A stretch of 64,000 nucleotides of DNA from Flavipsychrobacter stenotrophus (GTDB taxonomy: Bacteria > Bacteroidota > Bacteroidia > Chitinophagales > Chitinophagaceae): NCBI RefSeq assembly GCF_002954265.1, contig NZ_PPSL01000006.1, positions 310,001 to 374,000 on the forward strand, read 5' to 3'. A program made the position numbers and the translations under genes. This document shows, in pieces, positions 1 through 9,165 of the stretch. Each line of letters begins with the position of its first letter. The first letter of the stretch is position 1. The notes beneath the pieces were generated by a model. The model saw only the letters and a program-made list of their open reading frames with translations, ran no database searches and had not been told where the DNA came from.

Positions 1-91
1 ATTTCTAAAAAAGACTAAGTCTTACACAGTCACAGTTTTATAACATTAAGGGGGCATAGTTTTTATATATCTTTATGTAAAATCATATCCT

Positions 92-916
92 ATGCCTTTC
101 ATCATTGCAGCAACAGACTTTTCAAGTGTGGCAGATAATGCGGTAAAATATGCTTGCGATCTTGCCTTGGCGCAAAATGCTGACGTTACTATTCTTCACA
201 CATACTCCGTTCCCCTCACTCTTGGAGATATGACTGTTCCGCTTCCGGCAAGCGAATTCTGGGAAGAAGCAGAAGTAACCATTGATAAATTAATAGCAGA
301 TCTCAGACATCAATATCCTCAGATAGCTTTCAGAAAAGCTGTGATCTACGGTAATGTTATTGATGCCATTTATGAGTTCGTTGGCGATAATGAGCCGCCG
401 ATGTCCGTGGTGGTAGGCAATAGTTACTCACAGGAAAATCCATCATGGATGGATAGCACACTGCTTGAGGCATTCAGAAGCCTGAAATACCCCATTCTGG
501 CAATTCCCCCCGATACGAAGTATGAGCAGGTGCGCAAAATTGGTTTTGTTTACGACAATGAACTGGGAGGTAGCGAACATGCCCTGCAACAACTGGCACA
601 ATTGACGTTGACACTTGGCGCAGAACTACATATTCATAACAATCAACCGGAACCTGAAGAAGGCGATATGAGTGTCGAAATAAATAATGGAGCAAGAGGG
701 TTATTAATGCCAGCAAACCCGCTCTATCATTATACTTATGGAGAAGATGTCGACTCATCAATACTTGACTTTGTGGCAAAGTACCACCTCGACTGGCTAA
801 TTGTCATGCCCCGCAGACATTCATTTTTCGAAAACCTCTTTCACAAGAGCCACACCAAGGCGATAGTAAACACCAGCTATATACCAATAATGGCACTCCA
901 TGAAACCGATGTCTAG
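92..916 (+). CDS. Universal stress protein, two UspA-like domains
   Basis: Cytoplasmic stress protein of 274 aa. The N-terminal half is a clear UspA fold: it opens with an I-A-A-T-D-F-S-S strand/loop and ends with the VVVGNS and PILAIPP strands typical of this family. The second half (about residues 150-270) is a degenerate repeat of the fold, ending in YIPIMAL, so the protein is a tandem Usp as is common in Bacteroidota. The nucleotide-binding glycine motif is incomplete, so ATP binding is uncertain. Its stop codon overlaps the stop of the convergent mqnA by a few bases. Confidence 0.85.
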   Translation: MPFIIAATDFSSVADNAVKYACDLALAQNADVTILHTYSVPLTLGDMTVPLPASEFWEEAEVTIDKLIADLRHQYPQIAFRKAVIYGNVIDAIYEFVGDNEPPMSVVVGNSYSQENPSWMDSTLLEAFRSLKYPILAIPPDTKYEQVRKIGFVYDNELGGSEHALQQLAQLTLTLGAELHIHNNQPEPEEGDMSVEINNGARGLLMPANPLYHYTYGEDVDSSILDFVAKYHLDWLIVMPRRHSFFENLFHKSHTKAIVNTSYIPIMALHETDV

Positions 917-1650
917 ATAAGTTCTAAGAACCGCTTTAAGCCTGCTCTTTTCCTCTCATCCAGCACATACTTGATATTGTCAGTATAGTAGGTATACAAA
1001 CTATATTCAGGGAAAGGATTAGCTGCAATGATTTCATCAAGGTGATCAAACCCGATCGCATTAGCTTTATTAAATTTCTCTATGAAATCGACTGGGAGGT
1101 CCTTATTAGCTATCCAGGCTGCAAAAATAAAATCCAAACCGGTATAGTCTTTCCATGCGGCTGAAAGATCATAAACATATTTGAAATTGCCGAGCTGCTG
1201 AAGCGCTCTGTCTCCTATGATCACGCCGGCATTATCTCCCTTAATATCATTATCAATGTAGTCAACAGCTGCCTGCTTGTAAACAACATCTTTCTTCCAG
1301 TGATGTTCCAATAAAACCTGCGCAAGCCTCACAGATGTCCGGGATTGATAGTCGAGATATACCACCTCGACCTCCTCGATCGGCACGTGACTAAATAGTG
1401 CTACAGAAACTACATTGCCATCGGTTGCAATGCCATAATCACTGATAATGCGCGCTCCTTCTATCTGCGGCATAGCAGCCACAGGCAGCAAGGCCAGGTC
1501 TATCGATCCTTCCTGTAGTCTACGAGCCAGATTAGCAGGATAATCTACCACCAGTTCTATATCATTCATCACATCGCTACGCTCAATACCATATAACAAT
1601 GGCTTTGTGTTGAGGTAACTTACCGCGGCTACTTTTATCTTATTGCTCAA
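913..1650 (-). CDS. mqnA: Chorismate dehydratase MqnA (futalosine menaquinone pathway)
   Basis: Converts chorismate to 3-enolpyruvylbenzoate, the first committed step of the futalosine route to menaquinone. The protein begins IKVAAVSYLNTKPLLYG and carries GSIDLALLPVAA, both typical of the MqnA/MqnD periplasmic-binding-protein-like fold. An in-frame ATG lies upstream at 1698, but a TAnnTTTG promoter element sits inside that extension at 1673-1680. I therefore prefer the TTG at 1650, which immediately precedes the conserved fold. MqnD is the alternative; the SYLNTKPL start favours MqnA. Confidence 0.8.
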   Translation of the reverse strand: MSNKIKVAAVSYLNTKPLLYGIERSDVMNDIELVVDYPANLARRLQEGSIDLALLPVAAMPQIEGARIISDYGIATDGNVVSVALFSHVPIEEVEVVYLDYQSRTSVRLAQVLLEHHWKKDVVYKQAAVDYIDNDIKGDNAGVIIGDRALQQLGNFKYVYDLSAAWKDYTGLDFIFAAWIANKDLPVDFIEKFNKANAIGFDHLDEIIAANPFPEYSLYTYYTDNIKYVLDERKRAGLKRFLELI

Positions 1651-1672
1651 GTTGGTATCGAAAATTTGCCCG

Positions 1673-1680
1673 CAAAGATA
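1673..1680 (-). promoter_or_regulatory. Bacteroidota -7 promoter element of mqnA
   Basis: On the minus strand the sequence reads TATCTTTG, matching TAnnTTTG. The expected transcription start would be near 1666, giving a leader of about 15 nt to the TTG at 1650. A matching -33 element was not confirmed. Confidence 0.45.
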
Positions 1681-1711
1681 AGCGCAGCACAATTGCAATA
1701 GGTCACTACAC

Positions 1712-2974
1712 TTACTTTTTAATAAAACTAATTATAGTGCTTGCCAGCCCTGGTGTAAGCGGCAAGGCCGCGTTTTTGTATGTCGCCATATTCTTTTCAT
1801 GGTCATGTGCTGCATCTTTCAGCACATGTGTCATATCTTTAAATATCACCAGTTTTGCTACAGGCAGCGCTTTCTTCAATTGCTGCGCATTACTGGTAGC
1901 TACCTGCACATCGTTATCGCCCTGCACCAGCATTACAGGTATTTTCAATTTCTTTATCTCCGCCTGCGGATCGTATTTTAACCATGACCTCATGTAGGGT
2001 TGTATAGACGGGCGGAACAACATCATCAGATCTGCATGTACATTCGCTACGCTATACCCTTTCTTCAGACTGTCCATAACAACATCTGCATTTTCCCTCA
2101 CATTCTGCGGAAATGAGGCAAGCTGCACTTTCAGCACCTTATCTGCCGGGTCTGCAATACCAGATATTGATATATATTTCTTCACTCCGCCCTTTCCTGC
2201 TGCTACCATACCCACCAGCGACCCTTCGCTATGACCGGCTACAATTACACCCGAAAAACGCTCATCCTTATTCAGCATACCAACAAACCCTGCAGCATCA
2301 TTTACTATGTCATCAAAGCTCATATCCGCTTCACTTTTACTTGCTGCGGCACTCTCCCCTATCCCACGCTTATCATATCGCACACAGGCGATACCGGCAT
2401 TTCTCAGCGAATCGGCCAACAATCTGTACGATGCCGCGGTCACACCCATTGTATTATTGCCATCCCTGTCAGTAGGTCCAGACCCTGCTATCAACAATAC
2501 AACGGGCACCTTACCTTTCACATCAGGCATGGTGAGCGTTCCATGTATTACAGCCCCGTCTCTTGTCATTGTGATATCACTCGCACCGGCAGCGTTCCTG
2601 TTCTCTTCAGTTTTATCGGGTGTGAACCTGAAGACGTCCATCTTGTTATGTTCGTCAAGAGACGCTATCAATATCGCATTTACATTTTTAAAGGCCACTT
2701 TGTAATAGGTCATCTTCCCTTCCGTACTTGAATACTGATACGAATTGAAATCACCCATCTGCCCATGCAATTGTTGCATCATTGCCTTTGTCTTCTCCAG
2801 GGGCATCAGTTGCTGTATTCTCGTCGACAGCATAGCATACAGGCTATCCGTATGGTCTGAGTTAAAATACTGTTGAAACTTACCCACAACAGCATCAACA
2901 TCTTTGTGTTCTTGCGCGCATACAGTGCCTGCAACGCTGCAAGCCACAAAAAAGGAAACAATGATCTTTTTCAT
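1712..2974 (-). CDS. Exported alpha/beta hydrolase with N-terminal DUF3887-like domain
   Basis: 420 aa. A Sec signal peptide (residues 1-20, ending VCAQ) precedes a small helical/cone domain of about 100 residues (DUF3887-like). An alpha/beta hydrolase domain follows from about residue 140. The nucleophile elbow is GHSEGS with Ser249. YDKRGIGES (200-208) is the typical strand before it. An Asp in QGDNDV and a His in DMTHVL complete the likely triad. It probably acts on an ester or peptide substrate in the periplasm; the substrate cannot be told. It is separated from the mqnA stretch by a short gap on the same strand. Confidence 0.8.
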   Translation of the reverse strand: MKKIIVSFFVACSVAGTVCAQEHKDVDAVVGKFQQYFNSDHTDSLYAMLSTRIQQLMPLEKTKAMMQQLHGQMGDFNSYQYSSTEGKMTYYKVAFKNVNAILIASLDEHNKMDVFRFTPDKTEENRNAAGASDITMTRDGAVIHGTLTMPDVKGKVPVVLLIAGSGPTDRDGNNTMGVTAASYRLLADSLRNAGIACVRYDKRGIGESAAASKSEADMSFDDIVNDAAGFVGMLNKDERFSGVIVAGHSEGSLVGMVAAGKGGVKKYISISGIADPADKVLKVQLASFPQNVRENADVVMDSLKKGYSVANVHADLMMLFRPSIQPYMRSWLKYDPQAEIKKLKIPVMLVQGDNDVQVATSNAQQLKKALPVAKLVIFKDMTHVLKDAAHDHEKNMATYKNAALPLTPGLASTIISFIKK

Positions 2975-2996
2975 AAAATATTTTAATATATTACAA

Positions 2997-3548
2997 TTAT
3001 GAATGAGGATATAAAAGACTACAGCAATAAAATGCTGATATTTCTGCGATCAGTAAACAAACAATAAATATAGAAACTGAATTGCTCCCCTTAATATTAC
3101 AGGATACAGAAAATGCATTGTACGAAAGTGCCACCATCCATATCACGAAAACAAACCCAACAAGCGCAAGGGCAATTACACCCGCAGTAATATCAGCAAG
3201 ACCGCGTATGTCTGCCGGCAACCCAAACCCTGTCACAGCAGTGAGTATCATTGGCCCACGGGCAAGTGCCAGCGTACCGGTAACATCCACAAGGCGGATC
3301 TGCGACGTAGAGAAAACACGGCCAGCAACATAAAATGGCACAACTGTGCACAAAAATATAATTGCCTGCTCCGCAAGGGATATATACAAGGGAAGCCCAT
3401 CTCTGAATTTATGAAAATCGAGCACCCCATTAAAATGAGAATGACCAAAGAAACCAAGGAGGGCCGCCATAATCATACCAGCTATACCTAAAGCTAAAGC
3501 CTTGCCACCTGCTAAATAAATGAAAGGATTAAATAATTTCGTTCTCAT
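2997..3548 (-). CDS. Multi-pass membrane protein, YIP1-like
   Basis: 183 aa with about five hydrophobic segments (for example around residues 18-35, 60-80, 95-112, 120-145 and 160-178). The layout resembles the small YIP1-family inner membrane proteins, but similarity is judged by eye only. Its start overlaps the stop of the upstream Zn-ribbon/HTH gene by 4 bp, so the two are very probably translationally coupled and functionally linked. Confidence 0.65.
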   Translation of the reverse strand: MRTKLFNPFIYLAGGKALALGIAGMIMAALLGFFGHSHFNGVLDFHKFRDGLPLYISLAEQAIIFLCTVVPFYVAGRVFSTSQIRLVDVTGTLALARGPMILTAVTGFGLPADIRGLADITAGVIALALVGFVFVIWMVALSYNAFSVSCNIKGSNSVSIFIVCLLIAEISAFYCCSLLYPHS

Positions 3549-3835
3549 ATTTCCCCTGTTGATTTCCTCTGAACCACACCTAATTTTAGAATAACATCAT
3601 CGAGCATATTACGCACTGTTGGATAACTCAGTCCCAGATCCTGAGCCATTATTTTAAGACTTCCGCTGCACTTTACAAAGCTGATAATGAATTGCTGGTC
3701 TTCTTCTGTAAGGCTGGCAAGTACCGGCAAATTGTAGTTCCCGGACACTTCAGTATCGCAATGACTACATATAAGGCTCTTTACGTTAAGCAAAGAGGAG
3801 CAACTGGGACAAATATGTGGTAGCTTTTTAGACAT
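3545..3835 (-). CDS. DUF2089-like Zn-ribbon/HTH regulator
   Basis: 96 aa. The N-terminus carries two CxxC pairs (CPSC and CSHC) forming a zinc ribbon. The C-terminal half (about residues 40-90) is a helix-turn-helix of the sigma-70 region 4 type, with LSYPTVRNMLDD as recognition helix. This two-part plan is that of DUF2089 proteins. It is the first gene of a two-gene unit with the membrane protein downstream. A TACTTTTG element at 3844-3851 on the same strand would start transcription almost at the ATG. Confidence 0.75.
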   Translation of the reverse strand: MSKKLPHICPSCSSLLNVKSLICSHCDTEVSGNYNLPVLASLTEEDQQFIISFVKCSGSLKIMAQDLGLSYPTVRNMLDDVILKLGVVQRKSTGEI

Positions 3836-3995
3836 ATACTACACAAAAGTAAAAAACAATTAAATAAAATTTACTTTTTTATAAATAATATTCAAAATAA
3901 AATGTAAAATCACTCATTTTATCGAAGTCTATTGAATTTTATTAAAAAGACAGATTTATTCACACCGGTAAGTCCTGCTATTACAGGGGAGCAAT

Positions 3996-4003
3996 TAACT
4001 TTG
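3996..4003 (+). promoter_or_regulatory. -7 promoter element for the lipoprotein/yfhO pair
   Basis: Reads TAACTTTG, matching TAnnTTTG. It lies 28 bp before the ATG at 4032, which fits a short leader. No clear -33 element was identified. Confidence 0.4.
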
Positions 4004-4031
4004 CAGATGCGACCAAACAATTTCCTTTATC

Positions 4032-4613
4032 ATGACTGTTACAAGACTCTTATATATCTTTTGCCTGGTATTGATAATACCGGGTTGTATTGGTAAAAAA
4101 GGCGATGATACTAAGAGGATCAACCTGATCGAAAACTCCAACATTAAGCTCCGGGACACTTCATTTCAGAAATATTACAGCGATCTCTACTACTCCCCCT
4201 ATATCATAAGGCTGGACAAGAATACCAAAAGTGCATTTATTCAAATTGACTCTGCGTATAACAACGTCAACCATCTGGATAAGGACACCCGCGAAGAGTA
4301 TTACAAAAAAGCACTCTCATTACTAATGAAAGATGAGGTTGACGCTCATAAAGCGATATGGGCGCTACCCGAAATGCGGCAGCTACAGGAAGCGGATGGC
4401 GGCAACGGTACTGTAGTAACCTGGATAAAGGAACACCTCGACCACAAAACCGGATATTACCTTATTGATGTAAAACGAAATGATGTAGAGCAGCTTAGCC
4501 AGATGAAAGGGATCTCTTCATTCAGAATAAGATTGAGACCACGAAATATTGATATTGCCGACGAGAGCGGCTATTTCGTGTCACTGGCAGTATGGAGACG
4601 CGCCCACTCTTAA
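4032..4613 (+). CDS. Lipoprotein of unknown function
   Basis: 193 aa. A short N-terminal hydrophobic segment ends in the lipobox IPGC (Cys19), so the mature protein should be lipid-anchored. The rest is mixed alpha/beta with no family I recognise. It is followed within 63 bp by yfhO, suggesting co-transcription. Confidence 0.7.
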   Translation: MTVTRLLYIFCLVLIIPGCIGKKGDDTKRINLIENSNIKLRDTSFQKYYSDLYYSPYIIRLDKNTKSAFIQIDSAYNNVNHLDKDTREEYYKKALSLLMKDEVDAHKAIWALPEMRQLQEADGGNGTVVTWIKEHLDHKTGYYLIDVKRNDVEQLSQMKGISSFRIRLRPRNIDIADESGYFVSLAVWRRAHS

Positions 4614-4676
4614 TTGGAATCGATTATATGCCAGTCTCTTATTTGCTACTTTTATAAATCATTTATACTTTGCGGC

Positions 4677-7151
4677 ATGGCCAAACAAAATAAGACACCT
4701 AATAAAAAAATACGGGAAGAAATACCCGTCCAAAATCAGGTTAACCCATCAACACCACAACCCGGCACAATATCTGCCAGCACCATCACCAACTTTATAA
4801 AAGGCAAGGAGATCTATTTCCTGATGGCCGTAATAGCCCTATGCTGCCTCATTGTTTTCTATGATTTTATCTCAGGAGAAAAGGTATACCTGTATAAAGA
4901 TATTGGTAGCGACTCTGTAAATATCTATGTCCCATGGATGGCACAGATGAGCGACTACATAAAGAATTATGGCGTCCCTTCATGGTCATTTTCCCAGGGA
5001 TTAGGGCAGAACGCATTCCCTCTATGGCTGGGCGATTTCTTTTCAAACATCCTCATGCTGTTCAGCAAAGAGAACATTCCCTACTACATTGCATTTGCTG
5101 AAATATTGAAGATATTCCTTTGTGGTTTTGTATTCTTTAAATACCTCAACGAACTAAAATTAAGTCGTTTTGCCTCGTATATAGGAGGATTCCTTTTTGC
5201 GTTCTGTGGGTATATAATACTAGGCAGTTGTTGGATCATCTTCTCGGTAGAAGCTTTGTATGTGGCCCTTATATTATATGGCTTTGAGCGTTGGTTAAAC
5301 AAAGGCAAACTGCTTTGGTTTGTAGTCGGCATAGGTGCTTTGAGTTTCCTGCAGCCCTTCCTCTTATTTCCCCATGCGCTTTTTCTTGCAGTCTACATCC
5401 CTGTTCGCTTCAATGATGTATACGGACATGAATGGAAAAAATTTCCGCTGTTTATTGCAAAAACAATCGGTCTTGCCATATTAGCTGTAGCCATAAGTGC
5501 ATACCAGCTATTCCCCGATCTGCTGCAGTATATAGAGAGCCCGCGCGTAGGTGGAGATGCCAGGCTGATAGACACACTAAAGGCACAACCAATATTCAGC
5601 CTTGCTGATCCTGTACTACGATTTACTACTACTTTCAGAACATTTGGCAGTGACATGCTGGGAACAGGCATGGAATTCAAAGGCTGGCAAAATTACCTGG
5701 AAGCGCCGCTGTTTTACTGCGGCATATTCTGCCTCGTCGCCTTCCCACAGGCGTTTGTAGCCTTCAGCAAAAAGCAAAGGATAGCTTATGGCATTCTTAC
5801 AGCACTGTTTGTTTTACCCATTCTCTTCCCGTATTTCCGCTATTCATTCTGGGCATATACCGGCGACTATTATAGAGCGCTGTCGCTTGTCATCACTATA
5901 ATCTTACTGATGTTCTCGGCACGTGCGCTGGACTATATCCTGACCACAAGAAAGATCAACCTAATTGTATTAGGTGGCACTGTTGCTTTCTTGTTGATCC
6001 TGTTGTTCAGCCCTTCAAAGGAATTGGAAGCAAACATAAATCAGGGGATGAGGTCTACAGCTACGCTGCTGGTTGTAATATACGCTGCTGTATTATGGGG
6101 CTTAACAAGACCAGGCTACGTTAGAAATCTGGCCATAGCTGTACTTATACTTTTCTGCTTCTTCGAGGCGGTGTTTTACTCCACAACTACCGTAAATGAA
6201 CGCGACATTGTAACCACCAAAGAACTTACAGAAAAAGTTAGCTACAACGACTACACGGTAGATGCCGTCAATTACCTGAAGAATCATGACAAGGGCTTCT
6301 ACCGCATTAACAAAGACTACCAGTCAGGCCCTGCTATTCACGCCAGTTTCAATGATGCAAAAGCTCAGGGCTATTTCGGCACTACCTCTTATCACTCTTT
6401 TAACCAGAAAAATTATATCAGATTCCTGGGAGACCTTGGCGTAGTAGACCCCAAAAACGAATTAGAAACCCGTTGGGTAAAAGGACTGGCGGAAAGACCA
6501 TTGCTTATGTCGCTCACATCCGGTAAATATTGGATGAGCAAAAAGCCGGCTAACCAATTAAAAGTTTTTGGCTATGATTCCCTTGCAAAATTCGGAGATG
6601 TCTATTTGTACCGGAACAACTACTCTATACCATTTGGTATTGCATCCGACATTACGCTAGATGAAGCGACATTCAAAAAACTAAGCCAGGGACAAAAAGA
6701 CCTCTTTCTATTCAAAGGTTGTGTAGTTAGCAATGATGATAATGAACTGGCGTCATTTAAGAAATTCAACCTGGCCGATACTGCACTGCCCACAACACTC
6801 GAACTATATTTTCAGACTGCAAAAGCGATGGCTAATGATAGTTTGGCGATTACAGAATTTAAAGAAAGCAATATAAAAGGTAATATCACCACTACTAGCC
6901 CCAAAATACTATTCTTTACCATCCCGTACGATGAAGGATGGAAAGCAACGATAAATGGAGTTGACACGAAATTGTATAGAGTGGACCTGGGACTAACAGG
7001 CCTTAAACTACCGGCCGGAAAAAGTACAATAGAGCTGCATTTCGAACCTCGATATAGAGGTAAGGGTGCACTTGTATCGTTGTGCTCAGCGCTGGCATTT
7101 ATCGCTCTCATTGGAGTTAGTAGCAGAAAATCAAGAAATGAAGCTGTATAA
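4677..7151 (+). CDS. YfhO family integral membrane protein
   Basis: An in-frame ATG at 4614 exists but gives a poor N-terminus; the ATG at 4677 (MAKQNKTPNKK) is preferred, giving 824 aa. After a short cytoplasmic tail there are roughly a dozen membrane segments, with an extracytoplasmic motif around YKDIGSDSVNIYVPW typical of YfhO/GT-C-like proteins. The C-terminal soluble region ends FTIPYDEGW and LPAGKSTIELHFEP, which is the YfhO signature, followed by a last membrane helix. Family members are linked to lipoteichoic acid or surface glycan glycosylation; the role here is inferred from family and from the sugar genes that follow. Confidence 0.85.
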   Translation: MAKQNKTPNKKIREEIPVQNQVNPSTPQPGTISASTITNFIKGKEIYFLMAVIALCCLIVFYDFISGEKVYLYKDIGSDSVNIYVPWMAQMSDYIKNYGVPSWSFSQGLGQNAFPLWLGDFFSNILMLFSKENIPYYIAFAEILKIFLCGFVFFKYLNELKLSRFASYIGGFLFAFCGYIILGSCWIIFSVEALYVALILYGFERWLNKGKLLWFVVGIGALSFLQPFLLFPHALFLAVYIPVRFNDVYGHEWKKFPLFIAKTIGLAILAVAISAYQLFPDLLQYIESPRVGGDARLIDTLKAQPIFSLADPVLRFTTTFRTFGSDMLGTGMEFKGWQNYLEAPLFYCGIFCLVAFPQAFVAFSKKQRIAYGILTALFVLPILFPYFRYSFWAYTGDYYRALSLVITIILLMFSARALDYILTTRKINLIVLGGTVAFLLILLFSPSKELEANINQGMRSTATLLVVIYAAVLWGLTRPGYVRNLAIAVLILFCFFEAVFYSTTTVNERDIVTTKELTEKVSYNDYTVDAVNYLKNHDKGFYRINKDYQSGPAIHASFNDAKAQGYFGTTSYHSFNQKNYIRFLGDLGVVDPKNELETRWVKGLAERPLLMSLTSGKYWMSKKPANQLKVFGYDSLAKFGDVYLYRNNYSIPFGIASDITLDEATFKKLSQGQKDLFLFKGCVVSNDDNELASFKKFNLADTALPTTLELYFQTAKAMANDSLAITEFKESNIKGNITTTSPKILFFTIPYDEGWKATINGVDTKLYRVDLGLTGLKLPAGKSTIELHFEPRYRGKGALVSLCSALAFIALIGVSSRKSRNEAV

Positions 7152-7254
7152 CATTGTTGTCGGCCAATATATAACATATGCTCATATTACAAATTGAGCA
7201 ACAAATGTTACCTTTAAATCGTGCAAAGAACATGCTATACCTAAATTAATACCC

Positions 7255-8130
7255 GTGCAAAGAAAATTACGAACAGCAATAATCGGAACCGGAAATATTG
7301 GCACCGACCTTCTTGTGAAAATTACCCGTTCCGAATATCTTGAATGCGTTTTGTGTGCAGGACGTAATCTCAATTCACCCGGCATGAAAAAGGCCAGTGG
7401 AATGAATATACCCGTTTCACCCAACAGCATCGACGCAATAATTCAAAGCGCAGGTGATATTGATCTTGTATTTGATGCCACAAGTGCACAGGACCATTAT
7501 ACTAATTCTAAAATCTTTAGAGAACTTGGACTTATAGCAATAGACCTTACCCCTTCAAGAGTAGGGAAAATGTGTATCCCTGCGGTAAATATGCAGGATT
7601 GTCTTGAAGAAGATAACCTTAACATGGTTACCTGTGGTGGTCAGGCTTCAATTCCCCTGGCCTATGCTATTGCAAGCGTCAATAAAGAGATAGAATATAT
7701 AGAAACTATTTCCAGTATCGCTTCTCGTAGCGCTGGGCCGGCAACAAGGATCAACTTAGATGAGTATCTGCAAACGACTGAAATGGGGATAAAGTCATTT
7801 TCAAACGCAGAAAGATCAAAAGCAATTCTCAACCTAAATCCTGCAGTACCGTGTGTTGATATGCAAACAACTGTTCTGGCAAAGATCGCCAATCCAGATC
7901 TTGTCGGTACCAAAGAAGCCATACTGAAAATGGTTGCTAAGTTGCAGACCTACATTCCGGGATACGAATTGATAGTAGAACCGATGATAGAGAATGGAAG
8001 ATTGGCGGTTATGGTAAGAGTAAGAGGTCTGGGAGATTATCTGCCTTCTTTTGCAGGAAATCTGGATATTATTAATTGCGCGGCTATTGCAGCTGCCGAG
8101 GCATTTGCAAAGAAAAGGGCGCAGGCATAA
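7255..8130 (+). CDS. Acetaldehyde dehydrogenase (acetylating), MhpF/DmpF-like
   Basis: 291 aa from a GTG start. The N-terminal Rossmann motif is GTGNIG (11-16) and the catalytic cysteine is in MVTCGGQA (Cys127), as in DmpF/MhpF enzymes that interconvert acetaldehyde and acetyl-CoA. It lies just upstream of the partner aldolase, as in meta-cleavage operons. However, no aromatic-ring genes are nearby; the neighbours are sugar-nucleotide enzymes and a glycosyltransferase. I infer a biosynthetic role in a surface sugar. Confidence 0.85.
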   Translation: MQRKLRTAIIGTGNIGTDLLVKITRSEYLECVLCAGRNLNSPGMKKASGMNIPVSPNSIDAIIQSAGDIDLVFDATSAQDHYTNSKIFRELGLIAIDLTPSRVGKMCIPAVNMQDCLEEDNLNMVTCGGQASIPLAYAIASVNKEIEYIETISSIASRSAGPATRINLDEYLQTTEMGIKSFSNAERSKAILNLNPAVPCVDMQTTVLAKIANPDLVGTKEAILKMVAKLQTYIPGYELIVEPMIENGRLAVMVRVRGLGDYLPSFAGNLDIINCAAIAAAEAFAKKRAQA

Positions 8131-8140
8131 ACATCGAATA

Positions 8141-9154
8141 ATGAGTACAAAGAAAATAATCATTACCGACCCCTCACTCCGCGATGGCTCACATGCGTGC
8201 AGTCATCAGATAACCGAGGAGCAGTTATTGGCGTATGCAAAAAGCGCTGATGAAACGGGGATTGACTATATAGAAGTAGGACACGGCAACGGTCTTGGAG
8301 CATCTTCATTGCAATTAGGTGAAAACCTGATCGAAGAAAAACGAATGCTTCAATTGGCGCGTTCCGTTATACATAAAAGTAAATTGAGCGTGCACGTAAT
8401 GCCGGGCTTTGCTACAATTGAGCGAGAGATCCGGCAGGCCATGGACATCGGTGTTGACCTCTTCAGGGTTGCCTCTCATTGCACCGAAGCCGATATTACA
8501 ATGCGGCACATCAACTACATAAGGGCTCAGGGTAAAGAAGTATGGGGCATATTGATGATGACCCATCTGGCAACAAAGGAAGTTTTGCTTGAAGAGGCAC
8601 AGAAAATGCAGTCATACGGAGCCAAAGCTATTGTGCTTATGGACTCTGCAGGCGCTTTCTTACCTGCAGATGTAGAGTCAAAAATAGGCCACTTAAGCCA
8701 GCATCTTGTCGTACCTGTAGGCTTTCACGCTCATAACAACATGGGGCTTAGCGTGGCCAATTCACTCACCGCCATTAATGCAGGCGCATCTATTGTTGAT
8801 GCTACAGCTTGTGGTTTCGGCGCAGGGGCTGGAAATACGCCGATCGAGCTTCTGGCTGCAGCAATGTTCCAGTTAAAACTAGATAGTAACCTCGATCTGT
8901 ATAAGGTATTGGAAACATCTGATCTGGCAAGAATACTTTTTGCCAAAAATCTTCCGTTTAGCAACTCTACAACAGTGGTAAGTGGCATCACCGGTATTTT
9001 CTCCGGCTTCGCGAAAATTGTAGAGCGCGTTTCTAAAGAACTCAAGGTCGATCCGAAAGATGTGTTTTTCGAACTGGGACGACGCAAGGTAATTGGAGGA
9101 CAGGAAGACCTTATACTTGAAGTTGCAAGTGAACTATCAAAAAAAAATAATTAA
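8141..9154 (+). CDS. 4-hydroxy-2-oxovalerate aldolase-like enzyme (DmpG/MhpE family)
   Basis: 337 aa from ATG 8141; a longer in-frame start at 8051 overlaps the dehydrogenase and is not favoured. The TIM-barrel signature LRDGSH (13-18) supplies the catalytic Arg, Asp and His. HAHNNMG supplies the metal-binding His pair. The C-terminal region used for docking with the dehydrogenase is present. The pair would normally form a channelling aldolase-dehydrogenase complex. Spacing of 10 bp to the upstream gene and 11 bp to the downstream one marks an operon. Confidence 0.85.
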   Translation: MSTKKIIITDPSLRDGSHACSHQITEEQLLAYAKSADETGIDYIEVGHGNGLGASSLQLGENLIEEKRMLQLARSVIHKSKLSVHVMPGFATIEREIRQAMDIGVDLFRVASHCTEADITMRHINYIRAQGKEVWGILMMTHLATKEVLLEEAQKMQSYGAKAIVLMDSAGAFLPADVESKIGHLSQHLVVPVGFHAHNNMGLSVANSLTAINAGASIVDATACGFGAGAGNTPIELLAAAMFQLKLDSNLDLYKVLETSDLARILFAKNLPFSNSTTVVSGITGIFSGFAKIVERVSKELKVDPKDVFFELGRRKVIGGQEDLILEVASELSKKNN

Positions 9155-9165
9155 AGCCTACAAAC